Positions 47,047-57,947 of a stretch of 64,000 bases of DNA are shown in pieces. The stretch is taken from NCBI GenBank assembly GCA_963575645.1, contig OY754468.1:24452465-24516464 (forward strand). Direction: 5' to 3'. A model generated the notes under the pieces. It did no database searches, had not been told where the DNA came from, and saw only the letters and a program-made list of their open reading frames with translations. Made by a program: the position numbers and the translations under genes. The DNA is from Xanthostigma xanthostigma (lineage: Eukaryota > Arthropoda > Insecta > Raphidioptera > Raphidiidae). The first letter of the stretch is position 1; every line of letters begins with the position of its first letter.

Positions 47047-47944
47047 TTGTCAAAAGCTAACTTCACTGGTCTAAGTTGTTTTATTGACTTTTTTAATTGG
47101 GTGACTCGTTTTCAATAAGTGTGCGTAATTTGAAAAAGAATAATCGGTGCGATTTTCCATTAAGAAGTGCACGATGTATCTATTCAGTACTTTTTCACTT
47201 TTCTCGGAAATTAGAAATAGGCGTATTTTGATTACTATAACTAGTTGTTACAAATTTAGATGCAAAATTCATATTATCTATGCCTGTAAGTATTGTAGCT
47301 AATCAATTTATGTAAAAAAGAATTTAAATAGCTTGTTAACATCGTCAGCATCTAAGAGGAAACTTTTCTATGGAGAAAACACTGGATTGTAGTTTCCAAT
47401 TGGGACGGATGAAGCCGAGCTTGGATATCGGACCTGTCGGTTTGTGTCGTCTATAATCTACATCTATTCCATCTAATATTACAATAAGGTAATGGCGGTA
47501 ATGGCAAAATAGTTCCTAAACTTAATTTTAACAACGTGTGGTGCGAGCAACCATATATACATTACTGTACGTTTTGCTTGCCTCGTGACAAGAAAAGTAA
47601 AAACAATGCATTGACGTGTATTTAATATTTTCTGCATCAATTGCAGTTGTCAGATTTTTTAAGTAAAACTTATTTTAGCACGGTGGAATGAATTTGTTTC
47701 TTCAGAAGTTCAGATTGTAACGGTTGCAACATACGTTTGGCATATATATACTAGTTTAAACACGGAAGGTAAAAATCAAGCTGCTTTTATGACGTCGTGG
47801 TATGTACAGCTTTTGCCACGTAAACTAAAGGTCTTGGTTCGAGCCACCTCCTATTTATATTTTTTTCCAATTTCACCTTTTTAACTCCACAAATGGAGTA
47901 GTGCTTATTTAAGTAAAAATTTATAATATTTTTTTCATAAATGA
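47047..47944. other. Gene-free stretch
   Basis: AT-rich, no supported gene, repeat or regulatory feature. Confidence 0.4.
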
Positions 47945-47959
47945 CGCATTAATTAAATA

Positions 47960-48425
47960 ATTAAGTAATAGTATATTACACCACAAGGGCCGAAAGTATG
48001 ATACCTTGCCCTGCGGGCCAAGATGCCTGAGGCGAAGCCGAAGGTATCATGGCGTGAAGGGCAAGGTATCACATTTTCAGCCGGTGTGCTGTATACTATT
48101 TTTTTTACCTCGGTCGTAGGCACGTTTACTAAATACATTACTTAATTAATTACATAAAACATAGATAAATTCCAAGCAAGAAGCTTTGAGGTTATACGTA
48201 ATAACACGAATGATAGCTGTTCGCGACTATTAGCTAAAATGTAATAGGGTTGCTATGGAAACGACATCTAAATAACAGTTGATTGGTTGTTTTTGCTTTA
48301 CTACCGCCCGAACGCAAGAACTTCCCGCATCGGTGCGTGTAATCCCACCAAGCAGTAAAATATGTTAGACTTACAATTGACGCCGAAAGTACCTATGCAC
48401 TTTCGATCGAGGTATGAAGTAAAAT
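47960..48425 (+). mobile_element. Element with GAGGCGAAGCCGA head, copy 1
   Basis: It begins with TTACACCACA and a compact palindrome (GGCGAAGCC inside nested repeats of TGATACCTTGCCCTG and its complement) and ends near TTTCGATCGAGGTATGAAG. A direct copy of the whole unit lies at 52690-53160. Confidence 0.8.
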
Positions 48426-48719
48426 ATTAATATATATAATGTATATAACATATATTATAAGTTATAACACTTATAACACATAATATTCCCAGCGAGTTTC
48501 TTTAAATAATATTAAATAAGTTTTATTCGTATCGTGAATGTGAGTTTTACTTCTGGCATGTGCAGTGTAAAATTTTTGAAATAGTGTGGAGTGTGGACTC
48601 ATAAAAAAAGACATGCTGAACTCAAAAAATCAAAGAAAACTGTTTTGGTTTACAAACTATACGTGTTTTATTGTTAGTAGAAGTTTTGTTCCAAAATATG
48701 TACTTATTAAAGGAGATTT

Positions 48720-49042
48720 ATTTGGTTGAGGAACAATTGAAAATAAGCTTTACCAGTGTATCGCTTGTGACCAACGTTTTGAAAAATATATTTTCATCAT
48801 CAGGGCCTCAATGCAAGTTAAGATGGTAAATTGTAAAAATAATTCTAATATACATGATCATTTGTTATGAATCTCGACAATTTTTTAAATTTAAAATTAT
48901 CATAAAACAGTTTTCTTATAAAATTGTTCTGTCAATTGTGCAAATAATACTGTACTGTACTATTTTCGAAACATTGGCCACAAGCGATACACTGGTAAAG
49001 CTTATTTTCAATTGTTCCTCAACCAAATAAATCTCCTTCTAT
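48720..49042. mobile_element. Foldback element with degenerate hammerhead-like core
   Basis: Left-arm motifs GGAGATTTATTTGGTTGAGG and AAGCTTTACCAGTGTATCGC are mirrored at 48990-49042. The left arm on the minus strand reads CTGATGA, a perfect GAAAA/TTTTC stem, then AAAACGTT. The right arm keeps GAAAC but has lost CTGATGA. Confidence 0.8.
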
Positions 49043-49766
49043 ACGTGTTTTAGTTTTTTACAGTTTTCAAAGTTTAACGCCCGTAATTTCTAAACCAGTT
49101 TTTGCATCTCAACTTTTTGAATATTCTGCGTGTCGATTTATTATATATTGTAATGTATACCTTGTTAAAACACCCAAAATAACAAAGGTATAGCCTTAAT
49201 TAATTATTTTTTTTTGTGTTTCGAACAAAAATCGTCTGTTTCAATTAGTTTAGCACGACTACCGCCCGTAGGCTGCAGCTCCTAAACGAAAAATGGCACA
49301 AATATTTTAGGTTGATTACTTTTTGAATTCAACAAGTCGTTTTCTGTAAGTGTACCCAGATTAGTTGGTTAACATAACCATTATATCTAATTAATATGCA
49401 TGTGTACTTCGGGCGAAAACGTACCTATAGTCTCCACTATGCACTGCAACCTGTTCAGTGTTCACTATTTACTATCAAAACTTATGAGTAATTGACACAC
49501 TCACACACACAATAAATGTGGGCTTACTTCACACTGGCGTTTACTAAACCTACATAATTAAAATAGTAAACTTGTGTCCACCAGATATGTAATAAAATTA
49601 TAATCCTCCTTTTTTTCGTAGTCGGGTAAAAACTAATACACTCATCGCCCATCGCATTCTTATCAAAACGCTACAGAACCATCTCATGACCACTATCTAT
49701 AACAAAACCATTACCATCGGAAGAAGTTTTGGAAGAATCCGTGGCAAACGGATCAATAAAAAGTAA
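49043..49766. other. Gene-free stretch
   Basis: AT-rich. Phrases such as AACGCCCGTAATTTCTAAAC resemble fragments of the dispersed repeats seen elsewhere in this half. No gene. Confidence 0.4.
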
Positions 49767-49767
49767 T

Positions 49768-49925
49768 ACTGAATTATTAAAACTGCATTTATCACTAACG
49801 TTTCGGTTCACTTCGTACCATCTTCAGAGTTTCAAATGCTGTTACTCTGAAGATGTAACGAAGTGTGTCGAAACGTCAGTGACAAATGCAGTTTTAATAA
49901 TCTAGTACATATTACATTTTATTAA
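49768..49925. mobile_element. Foldback element with hammerhead-like motifs in both arms
   Basis: Arms TACTGAATTATTAAAACTGC and GCAGTTTTAATAATCTAGTA, with CATTTATCACTAACGTTTCG against CGAAACGTCAGTGACAAATG, are inverted over about 70 bases. Each arm, read outward, contains CTGAAGA and GAAACGT. See the separate ncRNA entry for the better arm. Confidence 0.85.
49785..49839 (-). ncRNA. Hammerhead type-I-like ribozyme motif
   Basis: Read on the minus strand: helix I strand GCATTTGAAACT, core CTGAAGA, a stem II with GGT/ACC (one bulged U before it), GAAAC, cleavage-site triplet GTT, then helix I return strand AGTGATAAATGC. The two helix I strands pair over 3 + 6 bases around an internal loop. Hammerheads with a minimal helix III are known from Penelope-like retroelements. 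Here the extra U and short stem II leave activity uncertain. Confidence 0.45.
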
Positions 49926-50469
49926 TTATTTTGCCACGGATTATTCCAAAACTTCTTCCAATAGTCTTCAAGGATCACACTTGCTCTATTTACTTAATTA
50001 GAGCCAACTACTTCATGCTATTATCTGATATTATAAATCGCAAAATTCCCGTTCGCGTCTGTCTGTTAGAAACACAAGAACTATATAGTGAACGGATTTG
50101 AATGTGGATTTTTACCATTTAATAGTTTATTTCGTGAGGAAGGTTTAAGGCTATAATAACTGCTCACCTTTATAGGCCCATACTGTACAGATTTAAATGC
50201 GGTTTTTATTATTCGATAATTTCTTGCGTAAGGCTTAAGTTTAGGTCTATATATTCGACTTCGCACGAACAAAAATTGAATTGACTCCAAATTGGAGAGC
50301 AAACGAGCGAGCAAGTACGCAAAATATGAAATCGATTTAACGAAAGAAGTGAGTTGATCTGAGATAGCAAAATTAAATCTACGCAGACGAAGCTGTACCG
50401 AGCAGCTATAAAATATAATAGTACACCCAATAATGATAATGAATCACGGGCAAAGATAATATTATATCT
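49926..50469. other. Gene-free stretch
   Basis: No coding or repeat feature could be supported. Two related segments near 50095-50130 and 50195-50235 (AATGTGGATTTTTACCATTT / AATGCGGTTTTTATTATTCG) hint at an old tandem copy. Confidence 0.4.
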
Positions 50470-50915
50470 ATACTAGCGGTCCGTCCAGGTTTCACCTTTG
50501 TGCTATAGATATTATTCTGCAAAATGTATTTTGTTTGCGGCCCGGCGTCTGAACTAATTAGCTTTGGGCAAATTCTACCAGATTTGCTTCTGTACTAAAT
50601 AGTTTTGAGCGAATTCTAGCAGATGTCGCCACTTGGTACTAAAATAGTTAACATTTGTTTGCTTCTAAACTAATACCTTTGAGTAAAATCTATATGTCGT
50701 TACATGTTACTAAAACAGTTTTTTTGAGAAAACATAGTAATTTTGTACAGCATATTTAATAAAAACTATCCTATAGCGTAAGTTGCACCAAGCAAGACAC
50801 ATTTACAAAATTTCATTAATATCGGTTCAGTGGTTTCGGAGATTAGTGAGGGCATAATTGTGACACGACAATTTTATATTTGCACCTGGACGAAACGAAC
50901 CGGGTCGCTAGTTAA
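50470..50915 (-). mobile_element. Non-autonomous element, family B, minus orientation
   Basis: Reverse-complement relative of 54527-54945. Shared motifs are GGTGCAACTTACGCTATAG (as its complement near 50775), GTTTGCGGCCCGGCGTCTG and the terminal CGCTAGT. Confidence 0.75.
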
Positions 50916-51045
50916 TTTATTTCTGAAGTTCAATGTGTATTCATCTTTCAAACATCTGATAGAGAATGTTTTTTGTTAATAATATTATTGTATAAAATAT
51001 TAGTGTCGGCGTACTGCCAGTTGAATTGAACGAGGCGGCCTGCAG

Positions 51046-51490
51046 TCAGTGCAGTGTCGGTTGAGTTGGAATACGGATAACGTATAGAGAGGTTTTTGCG
51101 CTAAGAATGATTTGACGAGAGGCGCGTGTTAATAATTAATAATGTGATATTCGAGAGATCTGAGTGATTGTTGGCTGTTCTCTAACAATTAAAGCAAACC
51201 ATTGTCGTTACTTGTATGTGTGCATTTTCTTTTATAAGACAAAAAAATGTCTCGTGATGACTGATTATTTTAATTAAAGTTTTGTAATAATCGGTCTCAC
51301 GATATTCGAATTGAGATGCGAGAATATTGTTGTGTTGTATGTGTGTCTGTCGGTGAATTGCCGGTTAAGTAATAATAAAATCAGTTCTAGTTATCCAGTT
51401 ACTGGGAAAATACCTACCAGTTCTGTGTCTGCAGTCATTCCGTTTAAGTCCTGTATAGTGTATTGGAAAGAAGACAAAAATACTGCCCCA
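51046..51490 (+). promoter_or_regulatory. Candidate core promoter (Inr + DPE) and first exon
   Basis: TCAGT at 51046-51050 matches the arthropod initiator. GGATA at 51075-51079 starts exactly at +28 relative to its A and fits the downstream element consensus RGWYV. The following 440 bases are less AT-rich and end at a strong donor (CCCCA/GTAAGT at about 51490). This could be a non-coding first exon of a gene extending to the right. No transcript evidence is available. Confidence 0.35.
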
Positions 51491-52317
51491 GTAAGTCATG
51501 CAACTTTCAGGAATATATTCTTAAATGCTGTTTATCTAGTTTGTATCGAAATGGTCATTTTCCATGACTGCGTTTTTCAACATAATACAGCAGGGTCGCT
51601 ATTTTATGGCGTGTAAAGGTTTATGTAGTGTAAGGTGCGCTTCTGAACGTTTGCTAATTGCTATTGGCACCTGTATTTTTAGTCATTCTGTAGGCGATAA
51701 GTATAATTCGAATTACATAAATCGCTCAATAGGACATCTTTTTAAAGTTTTTGTTCTCTGAATTATATAAAGAGTCATGGAATAACGGGTTCACTGTAAA
51801 TACTTGAACAGAGAGAGTTTCTTGTTTTCATAATAAAATTAACATTTTTTTTACTCTTTGCACAAAAATGTGTAACAAGATCTTATTTTATACGCCTGAT
51901 TTGCAATGACGTTAAAAAGAAACAGATTCCCGAGCTATAAAATAACATCTTGCCTCAGACTATAATATAATAATAGTTATACTATTCTGTCATTGAAGGT
52001 ACGTTTACACGTGACGGTAAAAGTCAGGGCTTTTTCTGTCATGACACTGCAACATTTTTTTGCGAATGTTTTCATGTAAATACCTAGTAGACTTCAACAT
52101 ACTGACAGTGATGTTATTAGTTATTACTGTTAATGAAAAGAAATTCTCTTCTTTAAGACAGATTTCGATATTTGAAATGACGTTGTTAATATGGCGTTTC
52201 TGTCACTAATTTGTGTCATTCTTTTTCGTTTCATTCATTTTACTCCCCAAATAGCCGAGGCTCCGCATTAGAAAAATAAAATAATGAATGATATCGATGC
52301 GTATTTTAATTAATAAT

Positions 52318-52551
52318 TACGGGAACGCGGTGCAGGGTCAGGGAAACAGATTATGGCGGCGGACATCCGGTGCCAGTACGGCGCGGTGCGGAGGGCGAAG
52401 CGATTTGATTGCAGTTAGACTTAAGGCTTCTGTCGTTGTGACGTAGTCCCCAACATGTCTCCAACGCCACCTATATTAAATACTAATTGATTCATTAATA
52501 TCGTTGTTTATTTATGACATGTAAACGTGTTGCATTGTAGTTATTGTGATG
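52318..52551 (+). promoter_or_regulatory. CpG-rich patch, candidate alternative first exon
   Basis: Within AT-rich surroundings, 52320-52400 is rich in GC and CpG (GCGGCGGACATCCGG, ACGGCGCGGTGCGGAGGGCG), followed by TGACGTAG and a donor ATGG/GTAAGT-type site at 52551. No open frame of note. Possible regulatory or 5' exon sequence. Confidence 0.3.
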
Positions 52552-52689
52552 GTAAGTGAATTAATTATTATTATTGTAAGCTGAATATAGATGCTTCGGG
52601 CAATAATAAGCATTACAATAGATAATATGTATGTCCTGGTATAGACGTCCTGCAAGATGTTAATATTTTCAATGTATTTTTCTATAATA

Positions 52690-53160
52690 GTATATTATTA
52701 CACCACATCAAGGGCCGAAAGTTTGATATTTTGTCCTGCGCGCCATATGATGTCTGAGGCGAAGCCGAGGGCATCATGACGCGCAGTACAAGTTATCAAA
52801 CTTTCGGCCAGTGTGGTGTATATTATTTTCTTCATACCTCGGTCGTAAGTACCTATACGCTTATTAAATACCTTAATTAATTAATTACATAAAAATACAG
52901 ATAAATTTCAAGCAAGCAGCTTTGAGGTTATACGTAAAAACACGAATGACAGCTAGTCACGACTATTAGATAAATTGTAATAGGGTTGCTATGGAAACGA
53001 CATCTAAACAACAGTTGATAGATTGTTTATCTTTACTGCCGCCCGAACGTACGTACTTCCCACATCAGTGCGTGTAATCCCATCAATGCGCGTAAATGTT
53101 AGACTTTCTGCCTTACAATTGATGCCGAAAGTTTGTACTATTCGATCGAGGTATGAAGAA
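52690..53160 (+). mobile_element. Element with GAGGCGAAGCCGA head, copy 2
   Basis: Direct-orientation partner of 47960-48425, similar along its full length, including TAGGGTTGCTATGGAAACGA and the end TCGATCGAGGTATGAAG. Confidence 0.8.
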
Positions 53161-53904
53161 ATTTTTAATAAATGCCACATACACTATTCAGGTGGCGGGA
53201 TCTAGGGAACTTAAAAAAAATCTCGGCGTTTCAAATCACATTTTCCTTGGTTATACTTTTGTGCAGGAAGCAGCTGTATAAAATGGGGACGTGTTGGATT
53301 TTATTCAGGGATTCCAACAATAACAGATTGTTGATAGTATGAAATATTACTATAAATTCGAAATTTTGTGTTCTGATTGCCTCCGGTGCCTTAAAAAATG
53401 GTCATTCAAATTTCAACAAATAATCGGACGCTAGAAAAAAAATATGCGGTCTGGATAATATTAGTGATCATAACACGCCAATAAATTACAGTCTTTTTTA
53501 TAACGGATTTAAATCTGATTCGGCATCTCTTTTATTGCTAAATTATAATTGTAAACATAAAAAATTATATAACGAAACAATCTTCATTCAATATCGTGCT
53601 TTGTTAGGATGAAGATGTGTTTTTATTTCCAGATAGGAATAATACGTTACATCATAATATATAATATATTGAAAAGATAATAACTGCAATTATTATTATA
53701 ATTCGATAAACAATCGTAACCTTCTGGCTTAAACATTTTTTGTTCTATAAAAAAAGACTTTAGGCACTCAAATCTTTTCGAAGTCAGATAAAATTTGTAT
53801 TGTTACTAAAAGTATAACAGTTACAATCTTTTAATGATGTAACTAGATATAAAAATTAAAAATAAACGTCAATAATAATATTATGATATCTTTATATACC
53901 TTAT
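53161..53904. other. Gene-free stretch
   Basis: AT-rich with no supported feature. Confidence 0.4.
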
Positions 53905-54530
53905 AAATATATAAAAATCTCGTGTCACGATGTTCGTCCGCGCTAATCTCAGAAACAACTGAACCGATTTTAATGAAATTTTGCCAACGTGTCTTGCTTG
54001 GTGCAACTTACGCTATAGTTTTTATTAAATATTTTATACAAAATTGCGGTATTTTCTCAAAAAATCTTTTTTAGTAACACGTAACGACATCTGTTCTATC
54101 AGAAGTCCATTTTGTTTGTTTGCTTCTGAACTATAAGTTCAGAAGCAAACAAACAAACAACACTGTTTAGTACCAAATAGCGACATCTGTTAGAACTTGC
54201 AATTTGCTCAAAGCTATTAATTCAGACACCGGGCCACAAACGAAATACATTTGCAGAATTATATCTATCGCACCCGGGTGAAATGGGATGGACCGTTATA
54301 TTATAAAGAGGTAAAGTTTGGATGTAGGAGGCAATCTCCAAAACTACTCATTCGATTACAATTTTTTTTTCACCAATATTTAGAATGTATCTTTAGGATG
54401 CATACAGGCTATATATTATCGCGTTTAAATAAAAGCGCTTGTCGTGGAGACCAATTTTGCAATGCAAGTCGACGAAAAAACGGCGACAATCTACAAATTC
54501 GGGCGAAGCCAAATCGGACCGCTAGTAAAT
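53905..54530 (+). mobile_element. Non-autonomous element, family B, first of a tandem pair
   Basis: It starts TATATAAAAATCTCGTGTCA and ends near ACCGCTAGTAAATATATAAA, where the next copy begins. An internal perfect palindrome GTTTGCTTCTGAACT / AGTTCAGAAGCAAAC lies at 54119-54155. The second half (54311-54525) is of a different sequence type with its own CGGACCGCTAGT end, so this may be two joined elements. Confidence 0.7.
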
Positions 54531-54945
54531 ATATAAAAATCTCGTGTCACGATGTTCGTCCGCGCTAATCTCCGAAACCACTGAACCGATTAAAAAAAAA
54601 TTTTGTAAATGTGTCTTGCTTGGTCCAACTTAGACTAAAGGATAGTTTTTATAATATTTTGTACAAAATTACGGTGTTTTGTGAAAAAAAAACTGTTTTA
54701 GTAACATATAGCGACATCTCATATAATTTACTCAAAGTTATAAGCTCAGAAGCAAACAAAAAAACTGTTTTAGTACCAAGTAGCGACATCTGATAGAATT
54801 CGCTCAAATCTATTAGTTCAGAAGCAAATCTGGTAGAATTTGCTCCGCGCTATTACTTCAGACGCCGAGTCGCAAACGAAATACATTTTGCAGAATTATA
54901 TCAATCGCATTAGGGTGAAATCGGGATGGGCCGCTAGTAAACTGT
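54527..54945 (+). mobile_element. Non-autonomous element, family B, second of a tandem pair
   Basis: It starts AATATATAAAAATCTCGTGT and ends GGGCCGCTAGTAA. It shares with its neighbour the block CTCGTGTCACGATGTTCGTC and the later GTAGCGACATCTG. Confidence 0.75.
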
Positions 54946-55144
54946 ATATAATTAACCAACTGCCCCGCTGCGTATCGCTATTTGCGCTGACAAACGAAAC
55001 TCCTTGGGCCTTTATAGGTTTTTAAACAGCGACTGAATAAGTAGGCCTTTAAACAGTGGAGAAATTTGCAAATCGCTTTGTAGACACTCGCCAGTTTAAA
55101 CTTAAATTAGATAGAATAACAATTATAGATTTCTTCTTTTATGC

Positions 55145-55655
55145 CGGCACTTCACATGGCTATTTGTATTTGTGTATTTGGCATATTTGGCAAACAATTA
55201 GAGGGTCTATTTGACAAAGTGTTGGCCTTATACTTATTTGCCTATTTGACAAATAAGGCCAATACCAAATACGCGTTACCGTGCGTTTGTCGGTTTTTCG
55301 AGGCACATCAAAGGAGTCAAATAGACAAATACGGCAAATAAACCGTCCACACAATGGCTATATTCAGAAGCGCACGCGCCGTGAACCTGTACGGACGTTG
55401 CAGTATTTTTGTATCTGTGCTGTGAGCGAGAACTGGAACAATTACTATTGAAAATGAATTGGGACAATGAAACAGTGCTAAAATTCCTGGAATTTTGAAC
55501 CTGCGTTCTGCTGCCAAATGTTTATGTGTTTGCTATTTGACTGGCATTGTGGATGGTCGTATTTGCCTCTATTTGCATGTTTGGTCTTGAACGTCATATA
55601 TTTTGCCAAATACAACAAACACACAATAGCGAACACAAATAGCCATGTGAAGTGC
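55145..55655. mobile_element. TIR element of about 510 bp
   Basis: GGCACTTCACATGGCTATTT at the left is mirrored by AAATAGCCATGTGAAGTGCC at the right, with further ATTTGGCA / TGCCAAAT motifs inward. The interior has many ATTTGGCA- and CTATTTGAC-like repeats. Frames inside are shadows of these repeats. No clear target duplication. Confidence 0.8.
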
Positions 55656-56324
55656 CACCTTTATATATTCGCATATAGAATAATAATCAATAATAATTAT
55701 TAAACAGGTTGATTAGAAGACGATGATGTAATTGTCACTTGATTAAGTTCATTTGTCTAATCTGGTAATAAATTAGTTTATTGCAGCTAAGCAGAAGCTA
55801 CCTATTGTGTTCTGTTTTGAGCCATGTTAACATTGTTCATGCTGCAAATTATTTTTTTATCGTCTTTTGTCAAGACAGCTTCCTATAGTTACCTTGTTAA
55901 AAAGTAATTATTGATTCATGCGTATTTGCACATGTTGTTAAGATTGTTTGATTGCTTATAATTTGAGCGTTTATTTCTCAGAATAACGTCGTATTTCAAT
56001 TTTTGTTATTATTATTTATGGCGCACGGCAGCGCATATCTATATAATCTATATAATATATTAAATTCTCGTGCCACAATTTTGATCTCCGACACCACTGA
56101 ACCGATTTTAATGACATTTTCTAAGTGTGTCTTACTTTGTGCAACTATAGGCAGCTACGCAAGGTCAGTTAAACTGGCAGTTAAAACTGTTCAGTTAAAT
56201 CGCAACGTGTGTATGGTTATAAGTATCAGTTTTTTTGAACTGAACAGTTGAACTGATGAAATACGTCAAAAATTCATTGGATAAAACTGCGAACTGAGAA
56301 CTGTTCAGTTAAATCTAAACGTGA

Positions 56325-56410
56325 GGACAGCGTGGTGACTGGTGTAATGGTCAGCGTGCTGGCCTTAATTGGATCGCACTGTCGTGGTTTCGAATCCCAC
56401 CTCTGCTCAT
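56325..56410 (+). mobile_element. tRNA-derived SINE head
   Basis: TGGTGTAATGGTCAGCGTGC resembles an A box and GGTTTCGAATCCC a B box, about 45 bases apart. A non-tRNA tail follows. It lies inside the 1.8-kb TIR element. Confidence 0.6.
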
Positions 56411-56712
56411 GGATATTTTGTGTTTGTCGTTTAGACTTTGTTTAGCTTTGATATTTAATAATACTGGCCAGATACCAAGAGGTAGTGCCATCCCCAAGTG
56501 ATATTCTCTTGTATATGTGCATATGCTCTATATATGTGGATATATACAATTGGATATACCTTTTTTAAAAAAAAACTAAACGTGTGTACCGACTACCGGA
56601 TTGAGTCAGTTCGTCTTGAGAAGTGCACCGAACGCAGTGATTACAAATTACAATCATTAATTATATTTTACTGTCATGCTTTATGCGCACCAAAACAATG
56701 TGAATACAGTCG

Positions 56713-56989
56713 CAGGCGCAGTCCGAAGGGGGGGGGGGGGGGTCACAGGGGACATGACCCCTCCAAAATCTAAGGTCAAATTGAAAGATCTCAAAAATTT
56801 GCCAAATAATAAAAGGAAATTTTTAGCTACAATACAAAAAGACGACTTCCATTTGCTTTATAGGTATTAGGTAATGTATAAAATAAAATTGTGTCTTGTG
56901 CAATAATGTTTATTTTATTCCAGATACCTATTTTTTATTAGTGTAGTGGGTGACCCCCCCCCCAAAATTTCAGGCTGCGACCGCGCCTG
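56713..56989. mobile_element. hAT-type element with near-perfect 8-bp duplication
   Basis: Ends CAGGCGCAGTC and GACCGCGCCTG. Flanks TACAGTCG (56705-56712) and CACAGTCG (56990-56997) match at 7 of 8 positions. A run of G near the left end and of C near the right end continue the inverted repeat. Confidence 0.75.
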
Positions 56990-57271
56990 CACAGTCGACG
57001 GTCAACGAGAGTGGTTTGAGGAATTTACAAAAAATCGAAACGAATATTGTCTCTGGAAAATAGAGTCTATACCACTACTGTGCAAAAAGAAATGCTGCAT
57101 ACTCAAAACTAATTGATAAATTAAGGGAAAAAGAACCCCAGGCGAACTTAGAAACAGTAAAAAAAACCTTTCGTGTGGATGGATAGCATTTCACGTGACA
57201 GTTATCATTCTTTTCAATAACTGGTGTAACTAAAAAAAGAAGATTTAGTTAGGTATCCTCATCTATTCTTA

Positions 57272-57627
57272 CTCGAATCACCGTCTCACATATTTTAATT
57301 GAGTGTGTCCAATTTAGGGACACACGACAGCAGATCGGATTGTCAAGTGATCTGTCTGTGATTTTAGGGAATGACCCAGAAAATATCGATCTGCTGTTTC
57401 GATTTTTAAAAGAGACCGGTCTTCAGCGATTTCTTTGATTTTATTTATTTATTTGTTTTTGTTACTTGTTATTGTTGATTTTTATCTTTTTTTTTAAATG
57501 TTGTTATTTTTATAGAGTCTATACAACTCTATTTTTGTTAACAAGTTGATTTTTTGTTTTTATCTTTTATTTATAGACGCTGATGACCTCAGCTGTTGAG
57601 CGTCTATAATTCACAATCTCTCTCTCT
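57272..57627 (+). mobile_element. 5'-truncated LINE with 14-bp target duplication
   Basis: The fragment codes, in frame, for HILIECVQFRDTRQQIG and later NIDLLFRFLKETGLQRFL followed by a stop: the characteristic C-terminus of reverse transcriptases of jockey/I-like non-LTR elements. A short 3' UTR ends in a CTCT-repeat tail. CTCATCTATTCTTA is present on both sides (57258-57271 and 57628-57641). Confidence 0.9.
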
Positions 57628-57947
57628 CTCATCTATTCTTAGGTGATTATGCCAACCTTTGGGAGTAAATCTCAATTCATTTAACAAATTCACATGTGAA
57701 TAGTGCTCCCTTTTGTTTAACCACTCTTTACACCATATGCTGCGTCGTTTTTTATGTCGTTTTCATGGCAAATATTAATTCGACCATCGCTAGAACGTCG
57801 TCCGTAGTCGAAGCCATATTATCGAAAACTGTAGATTTATCTCAACGTGTGTAGGCCCCACGTACATGCGATTTAACTGAACAGTTTTAACTGTACAGTT
57901 ATAACTGACAGTTTAACTGATCGTGTGTAGCTGCCTTTACGCTATAG

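Larger units (their letters stand above)
56150..57935. mobile_element. TIR element of 1.8 kb inserted in family B
   Basis: The left end GGCAGCTACGCAAGGTCAGT and the right end (complement of GGCAGCTACACACGATCAGT) are inverted and followed inward by TTAAACTG and GTTCAGTTAAATCGCA. It itself contains a SINE head, a hAT element and a LINE fragment. No transposase was recognised. Confidence 0.75.

Noticed and set aside
47960..48138. Short regular repeats as a CRISPR-like array
   Set aside because: The repeats are nested palindromes at the end of a eukaryotic transposable element, without spacers of constant length, in an insect genome.
51311..51616. 101-codon plus-strand frame as a protein gene
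   Set aside because: No recognisable domain, crosses a strong splice donor at 51490, and has AT-rich non-coding character.
55141..55517. Overlapping frames of about 65 codons on both strands
   Set aside because: They come from repeated ATTTGGCA/CTATTTG words inside a TIR element and carry no domain.
56498..56870. Frames of 91 and 64 codons around a poly-G run
   Set aside because: They run through a hAT insertion with its G-run; not conserved-looking coding sequence.
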